This document shows positions 18,401-26,471 of a DNA stretch of 40,526 nt, piece by piece. The notes beneath the pieces are model-generated. The model was not told where the DNA came from. It made no database searches and worked only from the letters and a program-made list of their open reading frames with translations. Both the position numbers and the translations under genes were made by a program. The DNA comes from Bifidobacterium mongoliense DSM 21395 (GTDB lineage Bacteria > Actinomycetota > Actinomycetes > Actinomycetales > Bifidobacteriaceae). The stretch spans positions 1 to 40,526 of the forward strand of contig NZ_JGZE01000003.1 of assembly GCF_000741285.1 (NCBI RefSeq). The letters run 5' to 3'. Position 1 is the first letter of the stretch, and each line of letters opens with the position of its first letter.

Positions 18401-18506
18401 GCTGGAGTGCATGGGACTGGCATTGCTGGTGCTTGTGGCCTCCGAATTGCGCAAGATCGTGTTGCGCGCCCGCCATCGCGGTTCGGTCGATCTCGGACAG
18501 GACTGA
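15474..18506 (+). CDS. Cation-transporting P-type ATPase, Ca2+ (SERCA/PMCA) type
   Basis: This 1010-aa P2-type ATPase is a multi-pass membrane pump that probably exports Ca2+. Features in order: N-terminal cation-ATPase domain (VGLSEQEAQRRREQFGSNEL), actuator loop with LTGESVPV, M4 ion-site motif VAAVPEGLATI, phosphorylation site D390 in CSDKTGTLTRNEMT, nucleotide-binding domain (VPFTSERKRMS, FAKGAPDVLL), TGDHPLTA, hinge MTGDGVNDAPA, M5 SSNVGEVF with the Ca2+-type Glu, M6 NLLTDAAPALAMG, and a six-helix C-terminal region. PEGL and SSNVGE fit calcium pumps better than Na+,K+ or H+ pumps. ATG 15474 is preceded by AAGGAG at 5 nt. It stands alone, divergent from rlmB, and ends at a strong terminator. 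Mn2+ transport is an alternative. Confidence 0.92.
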   Translation: MVGRSDDHSTTPPVTEQADEPRPQIPMELTDAIPQDAAHDAPTDAADPSLSDAVDVAKALDVDPKVGLSEQEAQRRREQFGSNELESAPPVPRWKKFLQQFRDPLVYLLFAATIISVIAWIIERLNAAPGSHGEALPFDAIVIVLILLVNAALGYIQEAKAEQAVEALSKMTAPQTSVLRDGKVSRIRTTDVVPGDIVVLGEGDSVPADGRLVAAASLRIAEASLTGESVPVGKRPDTLTGAKALGDRTNMVFNGTAVTQGTGRAIITATGMRTQVGHIAEMLSHTEDEITPLQREMNRVSKILGIAVCIIAVIVLVALAVVEGFHDIHDVIDSLLLSVSLAVAAVPEGLATILTVVLALGVQRMAAHHAIVKKLSSVETLGSASVICSDKTGTLTRNEMTVERVATASGEVQVTGTGYRPEGRVLSDGGTDEVDATLLHEAVATLGIGALANDGDLRERDGDWEAVGDPTEVSILVAARKAKANRHYASYQRVAEVPFTSERKRMSIIAKNTADDGILTVFAKGAPDVLLGLCTHMAVGNAVRRLTDGDRADIQATVERLSSQAYRTLGQAYRPLETQSLSQIPGIQTDAAGQVVDIAEQSDVIESQLIWAGMVGIIDPPRTEVRDSVKEAHKAGIRTVMITGDHPLTATRIASDLGIVSEGGEALTGDQLDALTDQDALDRATSKVSVYARVAPEHKLTIVKSLQRQHNIVAMTGDGVNDAPAVKAADIGVAMGVTGTEVTKESAKMILADDNFSTIVDAVREGRGIFDNIRKFLRYLLSSNVGEVFTVFFGVIFAGFLGITQPESRGVTLPLLATQLLWINLLTDAAPALAMGVDPTSDDVMERHPRSMKDNVIDRPMWGDIVFIGLVMAVVTLIGMDMHLSGGLFTDRSVEAIGHDAQMVEARTMGFTILVFAQMFNALASRSHLHSFFSHLFTNRWLWGAIAVSAALQVLVIYVPILNTAFGTVPLTLTDWLECMGLALLVLVASELRKIVLRARHRGSVDLGQD

Positions 18507-18526
18507 ATGCCGACGGCGTGAGACGA

Positions 18527-18564
18527 CGAATCCCCCCGATGCCCAACGGCATTGGGGGGATTCG
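18527..18564 (+). terminator. Terminator-like hairpin after the P-type ATPase gene
   Basis: CGAATCCCCCC pairs with GGGGGGATTCG, and the inner GATGCC/GGCATT extends the stem to 17 bp around a 4-nt loop. It lies 20 bp after the stop codon. It can serve both this gene and the convergent dcd gene, although there is no long T-run. Confidence 0.7.
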
Positions 18565-18618
18565 CCATAGTGTGGTCATAGTGGTGCGGTCAGGGTGATC
18601 CGGCCTTAATGGCCGATC

Positions 18619-19200
18619 TCAGTCATCGATGTCCGCTTTGTAGAAGTTGATGTATGAACGGCTCGGTGTCGGTCCGCGCTGGCCCTGATAGTGCGAGCCG
18701 GTGCCCGCGGAGCCGTAGGGGTGCTCGGCCGGCGAGCTGAGGGAGAAGAAGCACATCTGCCCGATCTTCATGCCGGGCCAAAGCTTGACCGGCAGGGTGC
18801 TCACGTTGGAGAGTTCGAGCGTGATGTGGCCGTCGAAGCCGGGGTCGATGAAGCCGGCGGTCGAATGGGTCAGGATACCCAGGCGTCCCAGCGAACTCTT
18901 GCCCTCCAGGCGTGCGGCGATCGAGGCGTCCAAAGTGATGCGTTCCCAGGTGGAGCCCAGGGCGAATTCGCCGGGATGCAGGATCCACGGTTCCCCCGGC
19001 TTCACCTCGAACTGCTCCGTCAGCGCCCCCTGGTTTTCGGCGGGATCGACATACGTATAGGCGTGGTTGTTGAACAACCGGAAGAATCGATCGAGACGCA
19101 CGTCGATGGACGCCGGTTGCACCATCTCGGGGGTCCAGGGCTCGAGAGCGAGATGCCCATGGTCGCGTGCGTCGAGAATATCGTGATCGGATAGCAGCAT
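18619..19200 (-). CDS. dcd: dCTP deaminase
   Basis: This 193-aa enzyme deaminates dCTP to dUTP for dTMP synthesis; some actinobacterial and archaeal homologues also hydrolyse dUTP to dUMP. It has the trimeric dUTPase-like fold signatures: [29 protein letters not shown], the substrate loop [20 protein letters not shown] with [13 protein letters not shown] (catalytic Glu in LELSN), and a C-terminal closing segment [16 protein letters not shown]. Length and motifs are normal for the family. ATG 19200 follows AAGGAGCAAT, an ideal Shine-Dalgarno, so longer versions are unlikely. Whether it is bifunctional (deaminase plus dUTPase) cannot be settled by reading. Confidence 0.95.
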   Translation of the reverse strand: MLLSDHDILDARDHGHLALEPWTPEMVQPASIDVRLDRFFRLFNNHAYTYVDPAENQGALTEQFEVKPGEPWILHPGEFALGSTWERITLDASIAARLEGKSSLGRLGILTHSTAGFIDPGFDGHITLELSNVSTLPVKLWPGMKIGQMCFFSLSSPAEHPYGSAGTGSHYQGQRGPTPSRSYINFYKADIDD

Positions 19201-19440
19201 ATTGCTCCTTGGTGATGGCCGTGGCGTCAATGACCTGCGGATGCCGGGCCGCATGTGCCGCGCTCGGCCAGATGCGTGACATTGTTCCTATGGGTTCAGT
19301 CTAGTGCCTGTCGCGCTGGGTCGCGGCAGTGACATGGCGATGGAATTCCCAGACAACTTTCAGGTAATCCCAGCCAGTTATCAGACAACATACGCGATTC
19401 CCTAAGCCGACCCTGCTTTACTCTGAGGTATCAACAAAAG

Positions 19441-19527
19441 TTGGTCAGGAACAGCAGCCGTTCCCGATAATTGAATCCTTTCTTCTTCTCTCCTTTCTCC
19501 CCGGCGGTCAACCCCGCCGGGTTTTTT
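19441..19527 (+). ncRNA. Candidate small RNA or leader ending at an orphan terminator
   Basis: The 479 bp between dcd (start 19200) and the next gene (19680) hold no protein gene. A strong intrinsic terminator on the + strand (19500-19527) has no gene upstream to terminate. Just before it are a small hairpin (GGAAC/GTTCC, 19448-19464) and a pyrimidine-rich run (19477-19500). The transcript could be an independent small RNA or the attenuated leader of the membrane-protein gene at 19680. No promoter with two good hexamers was found and no Rfam family is recognised, so the 5' end given is arbitrary. Confidence 0.3.
19500..19527 (+). terminator. Intrinsic terminator with no upstream gene
   Basis: An 8-bp GC stem (CCCGGCGG with CCGCCGGG, loop TCAACC) is followed directly by six T residues. 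The nearest gene to the left reads the other way, and the next gene to the right starts 152 bp downstream. Confidence 0.85.
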
Positions 19528-19679
19528 ATTGCCGTGCGGCCGTCACCACGGGCTAGGCTGGGAATCGAGGTCAGGGTCATGCGGCCAGCCGATACCCAGC
19601 GTTCGGGCGCACCGGTCCGTAGGACCGTTATCGGGCGGCGCTCACGCGATGGTGCCGCCCGCGAGAGAGGGAGCGGGAT

Positions 19680-20498
19680 ATGAGTGACGATTTCGACGAC
19701 TTTGATACACGGGATATGCCCACGTCCGCTGGTGAGACCGATGCCAAGCCCGACGTCCATGGTTCGATGGGGTCCGGGCGTGGTCCGGCGCATGGGACCG
19801 CGCCTCACGGCGACGGCCGTGGCGCTGCGGCCTGGGGCACCATATGCGCCGTGATGTCGCTGTGTGCGGCGCTGGTGGTGCTCGTCCATGCCGTCGCGCC
19901 GGCGGCACTCCCCGCACCGGTGGGCGACCAGGCGCTGATGGTCGGGATGGGCGTGATGGCGCTCGTCGCCATCGTGCTCGGGGTGGTGGCAAGACGGGCG
20001 GCTCGCGGTCTGCACCGCAGACGCCGGCACCGGGGCGCCACGGCCGTGATCTTGGTCATCTTTGCGGTGCTCATCCTGGTGCTGGGGGTGTTGGTGGGCC
20101 GTGCCGTGCCTGGCGGCGTGATCAAGCCCCCGGTGCGTGATGAGGCGCCGGCATCGAGTGTGCAGGGGATGAAGGCCGGCGTCGAACGCGCCGCGGGGCA
20201 ATGTTCCGGCGGATGGCACGACATCGAAGTCAGCGGCTATCCCGGGGTTGAGGCCGCATCGTACTGCAAGGACACTCGCACGGCCTTCGTCACGTTCGAC
20301 AGTGAGGCATCGGCCTCCATGGATCGGGGTCTGGTCAAATCCGCCATCACGCAACAACTCGAAGGGCATGCCGATGACGCCCGCGCCAAGGGTGATTGGC
20401 GGATGCTGTACGCCGGCCGGTGGATGGCCGTCGGCGATCGCCAGGCGATGACGGCCCTGAAAGGACTCTGGGGTGGAAGCCAGGAGACGGTTCGGTGA
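19680..20498 (+). CDS. Hypothetical membrane protein with extracytoplasmic C-domain
   Basis: This 272-aa protein has no family I recognise. The first 50 residues are acidic, then Gly/His-rich and probably disordered. Three hydrophobic segments follow at about 52-75, 82-102 and 120-141; a very basic stretch (RRAARGLHRRRRHR) between the second and third should be cytoplasmic. The last 125 residues are then extracytoplasmic and contain two cysteines (GQCSGGWHD, ASYCKDT) that could form a disulfide. The ATG at 19680 follows GGGAGCGGG. The alpha/beta-hydrolase gene starts inside its 3' end in another frame if GTG 20473 is used, so the two are likely co-transcribed. Confidence 0.7.
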   Translation: MSDDFDDFDTRDMPTSAGETDAKPDVHGSMGSGRGPAHGTAPHGDGRGAAAWGTICAVMSLCAALVVLVHAVAPAALPAPVGDQALMVGMGVMALVAIVLGVVARRAARGLHRRRRHRGATAVILVIFAVLILVLGVLVGRAVPGGVIKPPVRDEAPASSVQGMKAGVERAAGQCSGGWHDIEVSGYPGVEAASYCKDTRTAFVTFDSEASASMDRGLVKSAITQQLEGHADDARAKGDWRMLYAGRWMAVGDRQAMTALKGLWGGSQETVR

Positions 20499-21273
20499 CG
20501 AAACGACGTATATTGTGAACATGGAACAGCATGGTGTTGCGGCAGGACGTATCTCGACGGTGGTTCCCGGCCGGTTCGGCGATTCGGTGCGGGTGACGCA
20601 CGCCGTTTTCTCCCGTGGGAACGGCAGGGCCCTGCCCACGCGCCCGTTGTTGCTGTGCGTGCACGGCTGGGGATCCAACGAGTCGGATCTGGCGGACATG
20701 ATGCGCTATATCGCGCCGCATAACGACTACGCCTCGCTGCGGGCTCCCTTCGTGTTGCAGGCGCCCGGGGATGGCGGTCTGGGCAGCATGGCCGGGGCCT
20801 ACAGTTGGTTCCATGACAGCGTGCCGATCGGGGATGATCTGGATCGCGATATCTTCGCCGCCGCAACGGCCATTGACGATTGGGTACGTGACCATGTCCG
20901 TGCGGAGCGTGAGGTCGTTCCCGTCGGATTTTCGCAGGGTGGGGCGCTCGCCGTGCACCTTCTCCGGATTCATCCGGAGCGGTACCGCGCCGTCATCTCC
21001 CTATCGGGGTTCCTCGCGCCTGCCGGCGTCCCCGGATCCGCCCCAGCCGATGATCGACTTGCTGATCTGGAGATACCGGCGTTCTACGGGTACGGGGATC
21101 GCGATACCGTCATACCCAAACCCGAGGCCTACGCCTTCGCGGCCTGGTTGGAGGATCACACCTGGCTGCGCGCCAACCAATACCATGGTCTCGACCATGC
21201 GGTCAACCTCGAGGAATTCTCTGATATCCGACAGTGGCTGCTGTTACACAACATCGCCTCAGGCGTGATGTGA
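20473..21273 (+). CDS. Alpha/beta-hydrolase, carboxylesterase/phospholipase-like
   Basis: This is a 266-aa cytoplasmic serine hydrolase. The catalytic triad is visible: Ser in VGFSQGGALAV, Asp in GYGDRDTVIP, and His in YHGLDHAV. LLLCVHGWGSNESD supplies the oxyanion-hole region. The layout fits the small carboxylesterase/lysophospholipase (predicted esterase) group; the natural ester is unknown. Two starts are plausible. GTG 20473 has AAAGGA 7 nt upstream and overlaps the previous gene by 26 bp. ATG 20521 begins closer to family homology but has no clear ribosome-binding site; it would give 250 residues. It ends 5 bp from the convergent antiporter gene. Confidence 0.8.
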   Translation: MEARRRFGDETTYIVNMEQHGVAAGRISTVVPGRFGDSVRVTHAVFSRGNGRALPTRPLLLCVHGWGSNESDLADMMRYIAPHNDYASLRAPFVLQAPGDGGLGSMAGAYSWFHDSVPIGDDLDRDIFAAATAIDDWVRDHVRAEREVVPVGFSQGGALAVHLLRIHPERYRAVISLSGFLAPAGVPGSAPADDRLADLEIPAFYGYGDRDTVIPKPEAYAFAAWLEDHTWLRANQYHGLDHAVNLEEFSDIRQWLLLHNIASGVM

Positions 21274-21278
21274 GCCGA

Positions 21279-23360
21279 TCAGAGCTCGCTGTCGGCGTCC
21301 ACCTGCATCACATAGACGTTGCGGCGTAGGTGACGGGCCTGGAGTCGCGTGATCTCGGCGCTCTCGAGCATGTCGCGGATGAGGTTGAGTTCGATCGCAT
21401 AGCTCTCGTGCTTGATTTCGTCGATCTGCCGTCTCGTCGTGCCATCGTTCACCAGCCGCGGTCGTGAACGCAACGCCGCCTCGGCGCGACGATAATCGAG
21501 AATCAGCGCAGAGCAATACTCGGTGCCGTAGGTGGTCTTGCCCATCTCTTCGTACAACCGGTCGATGACGTGTTCGAAAGCCTGGGCCTGCAAGGTCCTG
21601 ACGTACGATGCGATTTCGTGTTCGTTGAGCAGGGGCGTGGTGCGCAGGAATTTGTTGCTGGCCCGTCGCGTCACAATCTGCAGGCGCCGTTGCAGCGCGC
21701 GCATGCGACCCCTGATCTGCGAGACGTTTCTGCCCGATGACGTGGGCTTGGAGATGTGGCGCAGCGAGTTCATGATCTGGTCGAGCATGCGCTCGCAGGC
21801 CTCGATCTGCAGCTCCTGCACGCGAGGTTCCATGTCGGTGCTCGCCTTGGTGTGATCCAACTGCGCCTTGATGTAATCCTTCTCCCAATGCAGGGCGTCG
21901 TTCTGCAGGTCGCCCATGGCATGGGAGTCCACGTGGCCCGCCTGTTGTTTGAGCCTGGTGATGCGCTTGGTATAGGAATCGATGACGTACAGCACGGCGC
22001 GCCGGTTCTCGTCGGTGACGCGGTTCGACAGCTCCTCGACGGTCCTGCGCACGAGCGTGATCGTGATGTCGGTGAGTTCGGTGGGGTGGATGTCCTCGGC
22101 GTTGGGAGCGAGCAACGGCAGCATGAAGTTCGCCAGGAGCAGCGTCACGATGATGACGCCGGAGGCCACGAAGATCAGTTCGTCGCGCAGCGGGAATAAC
22201 TCTCCGGAATTGACGACATAGGGGATGGTGAACATCAGGGACAGCGTGATGGTGCCCTTGGGGCCGCCGAAGGTCATGACCGCGGCCGAACGCCAGCGAT
22301 GCGGCGTCATCCTGCGCCGCTTGCCCGTGCGTCGGTCGCGCGCGATGGCCAGAACCGCCACCATCCAAAGGAAGCGCAGCCCGATGACGATCACGCAGGT
22401 CAGGGCGATGATCTCGACGAGCAAGGCGTGGCTGACGGCCGAATGCGACCACGTCGTCGTGATGGCGTTCGGCAACTGCATGCCCAGCAGGATGAAGACG
22501 GTGCCGTTGAGGCTGAACGACAGTACGGACCACACACTGCTCGACACGATGTTGGTGCGCGATACGTTCGGCCCCACGCCGGTGCGGTCGAAGCGGATGA
22601 CCAACCCTGCCGCCACGACCGCCAGCACGCCCGAGACATGGGCGATCTCATCAGCGGTCAGGTAGATGAGGAACGGCAGGAACAGCTCCATGAGTATCCG
22701 GGTGGTCGTGGTCTCCCAGCCGAAGGAGCGCAGCATCTCGAAGAGCCAGTTGGAGAGCATGCCGACGGCCAGCCCGAACAGTGTGCCGCCGATAAAGGAG
22801 ATGAGGAACTCGCCTGCGGCGTGTCTCAGGGAGAAACTGCCGGTGACCGCGGCGAGTATAGAGAACTGGAATCCGACGACGCCGGATGCGTCGTTGAACA
22901 GTGATTCGCCCTTGAGTACGCTGCGTTGGCGTGGCGAGACGGATGCGTCGTGCCCGATCGAGGAGACCGCGATCGCGTCGGTGGGCCCCAGGGCCGAACC
23001 GAGGGCGAAGGCCGCCGCCAACGGGATGATCGGCCAAGCGTTGTGCAGGGCGTAGCCGATGACCACCATGGTCATGAGGGCGAGGCCGATGGCCAGCGAT
23101 ATCGACATGCGCAGTGTCTTGGCCAGCGCCGACTTGTCGATGTCGTGCGCCTCGAGATAGAGCAGGGGCGCGATGAAGAGCACCATGAACAGGCTGGGGT
23201 CGAGGGCGACCCTGGGGTAGAAGGGCAGGAGCGTGAGCCCCGCGCCCAGCGCGATCTGGACGAGCGGAGTCGACACCTTGGGTATGAACCGGCTCAGGAA
23301 TGAGGAGAGGACCACGGCGGCGAGCACGGCCAGAATCAGCATGAATGCATCCATCGCCAT
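21279..23360 (-). CDS. Na+/H+ antiporter, CPA1 (NhaP-like) family
   Basis: This 693-aa protein should exchange Na+ or K+ for H+ across the membrane. The first 440 residues hold about 12 hydrophobic segments, with the CPA1 motifs FIAPLLYLEA, ALGPTDAIAVSS and GESLFNDASGVV (the ND pair of the ion site) and the later FGGPKGTITLSL. Residues from about 440 form a long cytoplasmic tail with helical, charged segments (ITRLKQQAGHVDS, ILDYRRAEAALRS), possibly regulatory. ATG 23360 has AAGG 5 nt upstream; ATG 23354 is an alternative. It is a monocistronic unit between a convergent hydrolase and divergent tadA. Ion preference cannot be read from sequence. Confidence 0.9.
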   Translation of the reverse strand: MAMDAFMLILAVLAAVVLSSFLSRFIPKVSTPLVQIALGAGLTLLPFYPRVALDPSLFMVLFIAPLLYLEAHDIDKSALAKTLRMSISLAIGLALMTMVVIGYALHNAWPIIPLAAAFALGSALGPTDAIAVSSIGHDASVSPRQRSVLKGESLFNDASGVVGFQFSILAAVTGSFSLRHAAGEFLISFIGGTLFGLAVGMLSNWLFEMLRSFGWETTTTRILMELFLPFLIYLTADEIAHVSGVLAVVAAGLVIRFDRTGVGPNVSRTNIVSSSVWSVLSFSLNGTVFILLGMQLPNAITTTWSHSAVSHALLVEIIALTCVIVIGLRFLWMVAVLAIARDRRTGKRRRMTPHRWRSAAVMTFGGPKGTITLSLMFTIPYVVNSGELFPLRDELIFVASGVIIVTLLLANFMLPLLAPNAEDIHPTELTDITITLVRRTVEELSNRVTDENRRAVLYVIDSYTKRITRLKQQAGHVDSHAMGDLQNDALHWEKDYIKAQLDHTKASTDMEPRVQELQIEACERMLDQIMNSLRHISKPTSSGRNVSQIRGRMRALQRRLQIVTRRASNKFLRTTPLLNEHEIASYVRTLQAQAFEHVIDRLYEEMGKTTYGTEYCSALILDYRRAEAALRSRPRLVNDGTTRRQIDEIKHESYAIELNLIRDMLESAEITRLQARHLRRNVYVMQVDADSEL

Positions 23361-23459
23361 CGTCCCCTTGCCCCTCCCGGGTGTTGTTGCCCCCATTATA
23401 GGGACGGGGTGTGTTGGGGACATGTCGGCCCGCGCTCGCGGTCAGTTTAGACTGGAGAC

Positions 23460-23966
23460 ATGCGTTATGAGGATGCCATGCGGGAGGCGATGGGGCTGGC
23501 CCGACGGGCCGCCGCACTGGGCGATGTCCCGGTGGGTGCCGTGCTCCTCGACGCCGGTGGTGCGGTGATCGGACGGGGCGCCAATCGGCGTGAGCGGTGC
23601 GCCGATCCGTTGGCGCATGCCGAGGTCGAGGCGTTGCGTGACGCCGCGCAGTCCCGCGGGACCCGATCCATGGATACGGATTCGGCACTGTCATCGGGCA
23701 ATCGTGCCGCCCCTTGGAATCTCAGCGGTTGCACACTGGTGGTGACCCTGGAACCGTGTCCGATGTGCGCCGGCGCCGCGCTTCAAACGCATATCGATGC
23801 CATCGTGTTCGGTGCTTGGGATCCGAAGATGGGTGCCTGTGGTTCGGTGTGGGATATCGCCAGGGATCCCCATGTCGGCCATCATCCGCAAGTGATGGGG
23901 GGAGTGTGCGAGGTCGAATGTACAGCGTTGCTGTCGGATTTTTTCGCAACCAGACGAACAACGTGA
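23460..23966 (+). CDS. tadA: tRNA-specific adenosine deaminase
   Basis: This 168-aa zinc enzyme should convert A34 to inosine in tRNA-Arg(ACG). It has the cytidine-deaminase-fold motifs: His53 and Glu55 in HAEVEAL, and C100/C103 in EPCPMCAGA for zinc binding. Between them is a polar insert of about 20 residues (SRGTRSMDTDSALSSGN) longer than in E. coli TadA. The ATG at 23460 is close to GGAGA. TTTAGACT, resembling a -10 box, ends 6 nt before the ATG, so the leader may be very short. Divergent from the antiporter gene. Guanine or cytosine deaminase is an unlikely alternative because of the EPCPMC and C-terminal FF motifs. Confidence 0.88.
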   Translation: MRYEDAMREAMGLARRAAALGDVPVGAVLLDAGGAVIGRGANRRERCADPLAHAEVEALRDAAQSRGTRSMDTDSALSSGNRAAPWNLSGCTLVVTLEPCPMCAGAALQTHIDAIVFGAWDPKMGACGSVWDIARDPHVGHHPQVMGGVCEVECTALLSDFFATRRTT

Positions 23967-24183
23967 GTGCACGAGGAGTCGCGACTGAACCTGTTTTCTT
24001 ACCTGGCGAGGGAACGCGCCGTACCCATGGTAAGGAATGATTTCCGTACTATCGTGCACAACAGCGCACCGGCGAGCGGACGGTGCCCGACGAGGGATGT
24101 CGTCACTTGGCCGCCGGTGGACGGGTGGATGACGTAGCAACAGTAACGTCAACGAACACACAATAACGAACAGAGGAGTCGTC

Positions 24184-26424
24184 ATGACACACATCGATAT
24201 GCTGCACGGCACATCCAGCCACGGGCTCGCGCTTACCGCAGTATATGCCGAGGATCCGGCGACTAAGGTCGCCTTCGCCCTGGTGGGGCCGGAGGGTGAG
24301 CTGCCCCGGCTGGTCCACTGGGGACGGCCCCTGGCCCATCCCGAGGAGGTCGTCGGGCTCTATGACGCCCTGCGACCGCAGCGTGTCTCGGGGGCCCTGG
24401 ACGACACCCAGTGGCCGAGCATCCTGCCCACGCAGGCGGAATCCTGGACGGGCGCGTCCCGTTTGGTGGTTCGCCGCGATGGCATCGAGCTGTTCTGCGC
24501 CTTCCACGTCACGGCCATCAGCATCGATGAGCAACGGTACGCCTGTGTCGTGGAGGCCTCCGATCAGGAGCAGGGTGTGGCCCTGCGCTGGGTGATCGAG
24601 CTCGACGCCAGCGGACTGCTGCGCCAACGAGCGTCCGTGCGCAACCTCGGTCCCTCGCCGCTGGCCGTGGACAAGATCGAGCTCGGTTTCCTCGTGCCCG
24701 CCCAGGTCGGTGAACTGCTCACCACGACGGGTCATCATCTCCATGAGCGCTCTCCCCAGCGCCAGCCGTTGAACGTGGGCAGGCTCGAGCGTCTCTCCAT
24801 GACGGGCCGGCCTGATTTCGACGCGTCCCTGGTGTTGTGTGCCGGTGTCGCCGGGTTCGGATTCGAGCATGGCGAGGTGTACGCGACCCACCTCGGTTGG
24901 AGCGGTAACAGTCTGCTGTCCGCCGAGCGCCTGCCCTATACGCAGACCGTCATCGGTGGCGGCGAGGTGTTGTTCGGCGGCGAGATCTCCTTGGCTGCGA
25001 GCGTCGATGGTGTGACGGATGCCGCAGCCGAGGACGACGAGCATGTCTACACCACGCCGTGGCTCTACGGTGCGTATGGCGATGGCCTCAACGAGGTCGC
25101 CACGCGCTTCCACCGGTTCATCCGGTCCCGTCACCCGCAGTTCGCGAACAACCCGCGTCCGGTGGTTCTTAACACTTGGGAGGCCGTGTACTTCCAGCAC
25201 CGCTACGACACGCTGGCCGCATTGGCCGATCGAGCTGCGAAGGAGGGTGTCGAGCGCTTCGTCGTCGATGACGGATGGTTCGGTTCCCGCCGTGACGACC
25301 ATCGTGGTCTCGGTGATTGGCAGATCTCGCAGGAGGTATGGCCCGATGGGCCGGAGAGTCTCGATGCGCTCGCCGAACACGTCCACGGACTGGGCATGGA
25401 ATTCGGTCTGTGGTTCGAGCCGGAAATGATCAACGGCGATTCCGATCTGGCGCGGAAGCACCCGGACTGGGTGCTGCGTCCGACCCCGGGCCGTCTGCCG
25501 ATGCAGGGACGGTGGCAGCAGGTGCTCGATCTGACCAATCCCGACGCCTACGACACGATCTGGCATGACATCGATTCCCTGGTCACCAGGCTGGGCATCG
25601 ACTACATCAAGTGGGATCACAACAAGATGGTGACCGAAGCCGTATCGCCCCGCACGGGCCGTCCGGCCATCCACCGGCAGGTTCTGGCCATATACCGGCT
25701 GTTCCGGTCCCTCAAGCAGGCGCATCCGGGTCTTGAGATCGAAAGCTGCGCCTCGGGCGGAGGCCGCGTCGATCTGGGCATCCTGGAGCTCGCCGACCGC
25801 ATTTGGGTATCCGATTGCGTCGATCCGGTCGAGCGGGCCGACATCCAGCGGTACACCTCGCTGGTGGTGCCTCCGGAGATGATGGGTGAGCACGTGGGCG
25901 ACAGTCCGGCGCATTCCACCGGTCGCGCGACGAGCCAGGAGATGCGCATGGCGACGGCGTTCTTCGGCCATATGGGCATCGAATGGAATCTGTTGCGCGA
26001 ACCTGATGAGGCCATCAAGAAGCTCGGCACGTGGGTGGCGGAGTTCAAGCGTCACCGCGCCGATTTCGCGACCGGCACCGTGGTGCACGCCGACGGTACC
26101 GATCCGTCCGTTCGCTTGGACGGCATGGTCAGCGCCGATCGGGCCAGGGCGGTCTACCGCTTCACGCAGGTGACGAGTTCCCAGACTTACCCGGCTGCAC
26201 CCGTGCGTCTGCCCGGTCTGGATCCCGAAGCCACCTACCGCGTGCGTCCGATGGACGTTAGCCTGGATCTGGAGACGCCGGGTATCGGGTGCGGCCAAAG
26301 TGATCTGTACTGGTGGAACGACAAGGGTGTGGAGCTGTCCGGCGGTACGCTGAGCGCCTATGGCATCCGTCCGCCGGCCATCAATGTGGCGCAGGCCGTG
26401 TTGTTCGAGGCCGCCAGGGTCTGA
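24184..26424 (+). CDS. aga: Alpha-galactosidase, GH36
   Basis: This 746-aa enzyme should release galactose from raffinose, stachyose and melibiose by a retaining mechanism. An N-terminal beta-sandwich (1-300) precedes the catalytic barrel, with WEAVYFQH, FVVDDGWFGSRRDD, GLWFEPEMI, the nucleophile D478 in YIKWDHNK, SCASGGGRVD, and the acid/base D544 in WVSDCVDPVER. The 66-residue spacing between the two Asp is typical for GH36. There is no signal peptide, so substrates must be imported; the ABC genes downstream fit that. The ATG follows AGAGGAG at 7 nt. The 217-bp upstream gap contains AT-rich sequence near 24140-24175 but no promoter I can defend. The gene converges with the ROK regulator. 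Confidence 0.95.
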   Translation: MTHIDMLHGTSSHGLALTAVYAEDPATKVAFALVGPEGELPRLVHWGRPLAHPEEVVGLYDALRPQRVSGALDDTQWPSILPTQAESWTGASRLVVRRDGIELFCAFHVTAISIDEQRYACVVEASDQEQGVALRWVIELDASGLLRQRASVRNLGPSPLAVDKIELGFLVPAQVGELLTTTGHHLHERSPQRQPLNVGRLERLSMTGRPDFDASLVLCAGVAGFGFEHGEVYATHLGWSGNSLLSAERLPYTQTVIGGGEVLFGGEISLAASVDGVTDAAAEDDEHVYTTPWLYGAYGDGLNEVATRFHRFIRSRHPQFANNPRPVVLNTWEAVYFQHRYDTLAALADRAAKEGVERFVVDDGWFGSRRDDHRGLGDWQISQEVWPDGPESLDALAEHVHGLGMEFGLWFEPEMINGDSDLARKHPDWVLRPTPGRLPMQGRWQQVLDLTNPDAYDTIWHDIDSLVTRLGIDYIKWDHNKMVTEAVSPRTGRPAIHRQVLAIYRLFRSLKQAHPGLEIESCASGGGRVDLGILELADRIWVSDCVDPVERADIQRYTSLVVPPEMMGEHVGDSPAHSTGRATSQEMRMATAFFGHMGIEWNLLREPDEAIKKLGTWVAEFKRHRADFATGTVVHADGTDPSVRLDGMVSADRARAVYRFTQVTSSQTYPAAPVRLPGLDPEATYRVRPMDVSLDLETPGIGCGQSDLYWWNDKGVELSGGTLSAYGIRPPAINVAQAVLFEAARV

Positions 26425-26471
26425 GCCCAGAGCCTTGTCTGCATCCGCAGCCGGTCTGGATTCATTCCGAC

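Noticed and set aside
16521..18476. A 651-codon open frame on the minus strand opposite the P-type ATPase gene
   Set aside because: It is a shadow of the conserved ATPase reading frame, without motifs or a ribosome-binding site.
19441..19470. Resemblance of GGTCAGGAACAGCAGCC to the conserved loop of SRP RNA
   Set aside because: The GGAAG core between GGTCAGG and AGCAGCC is missing and the flanks do not pair as in 4.5S RNA.
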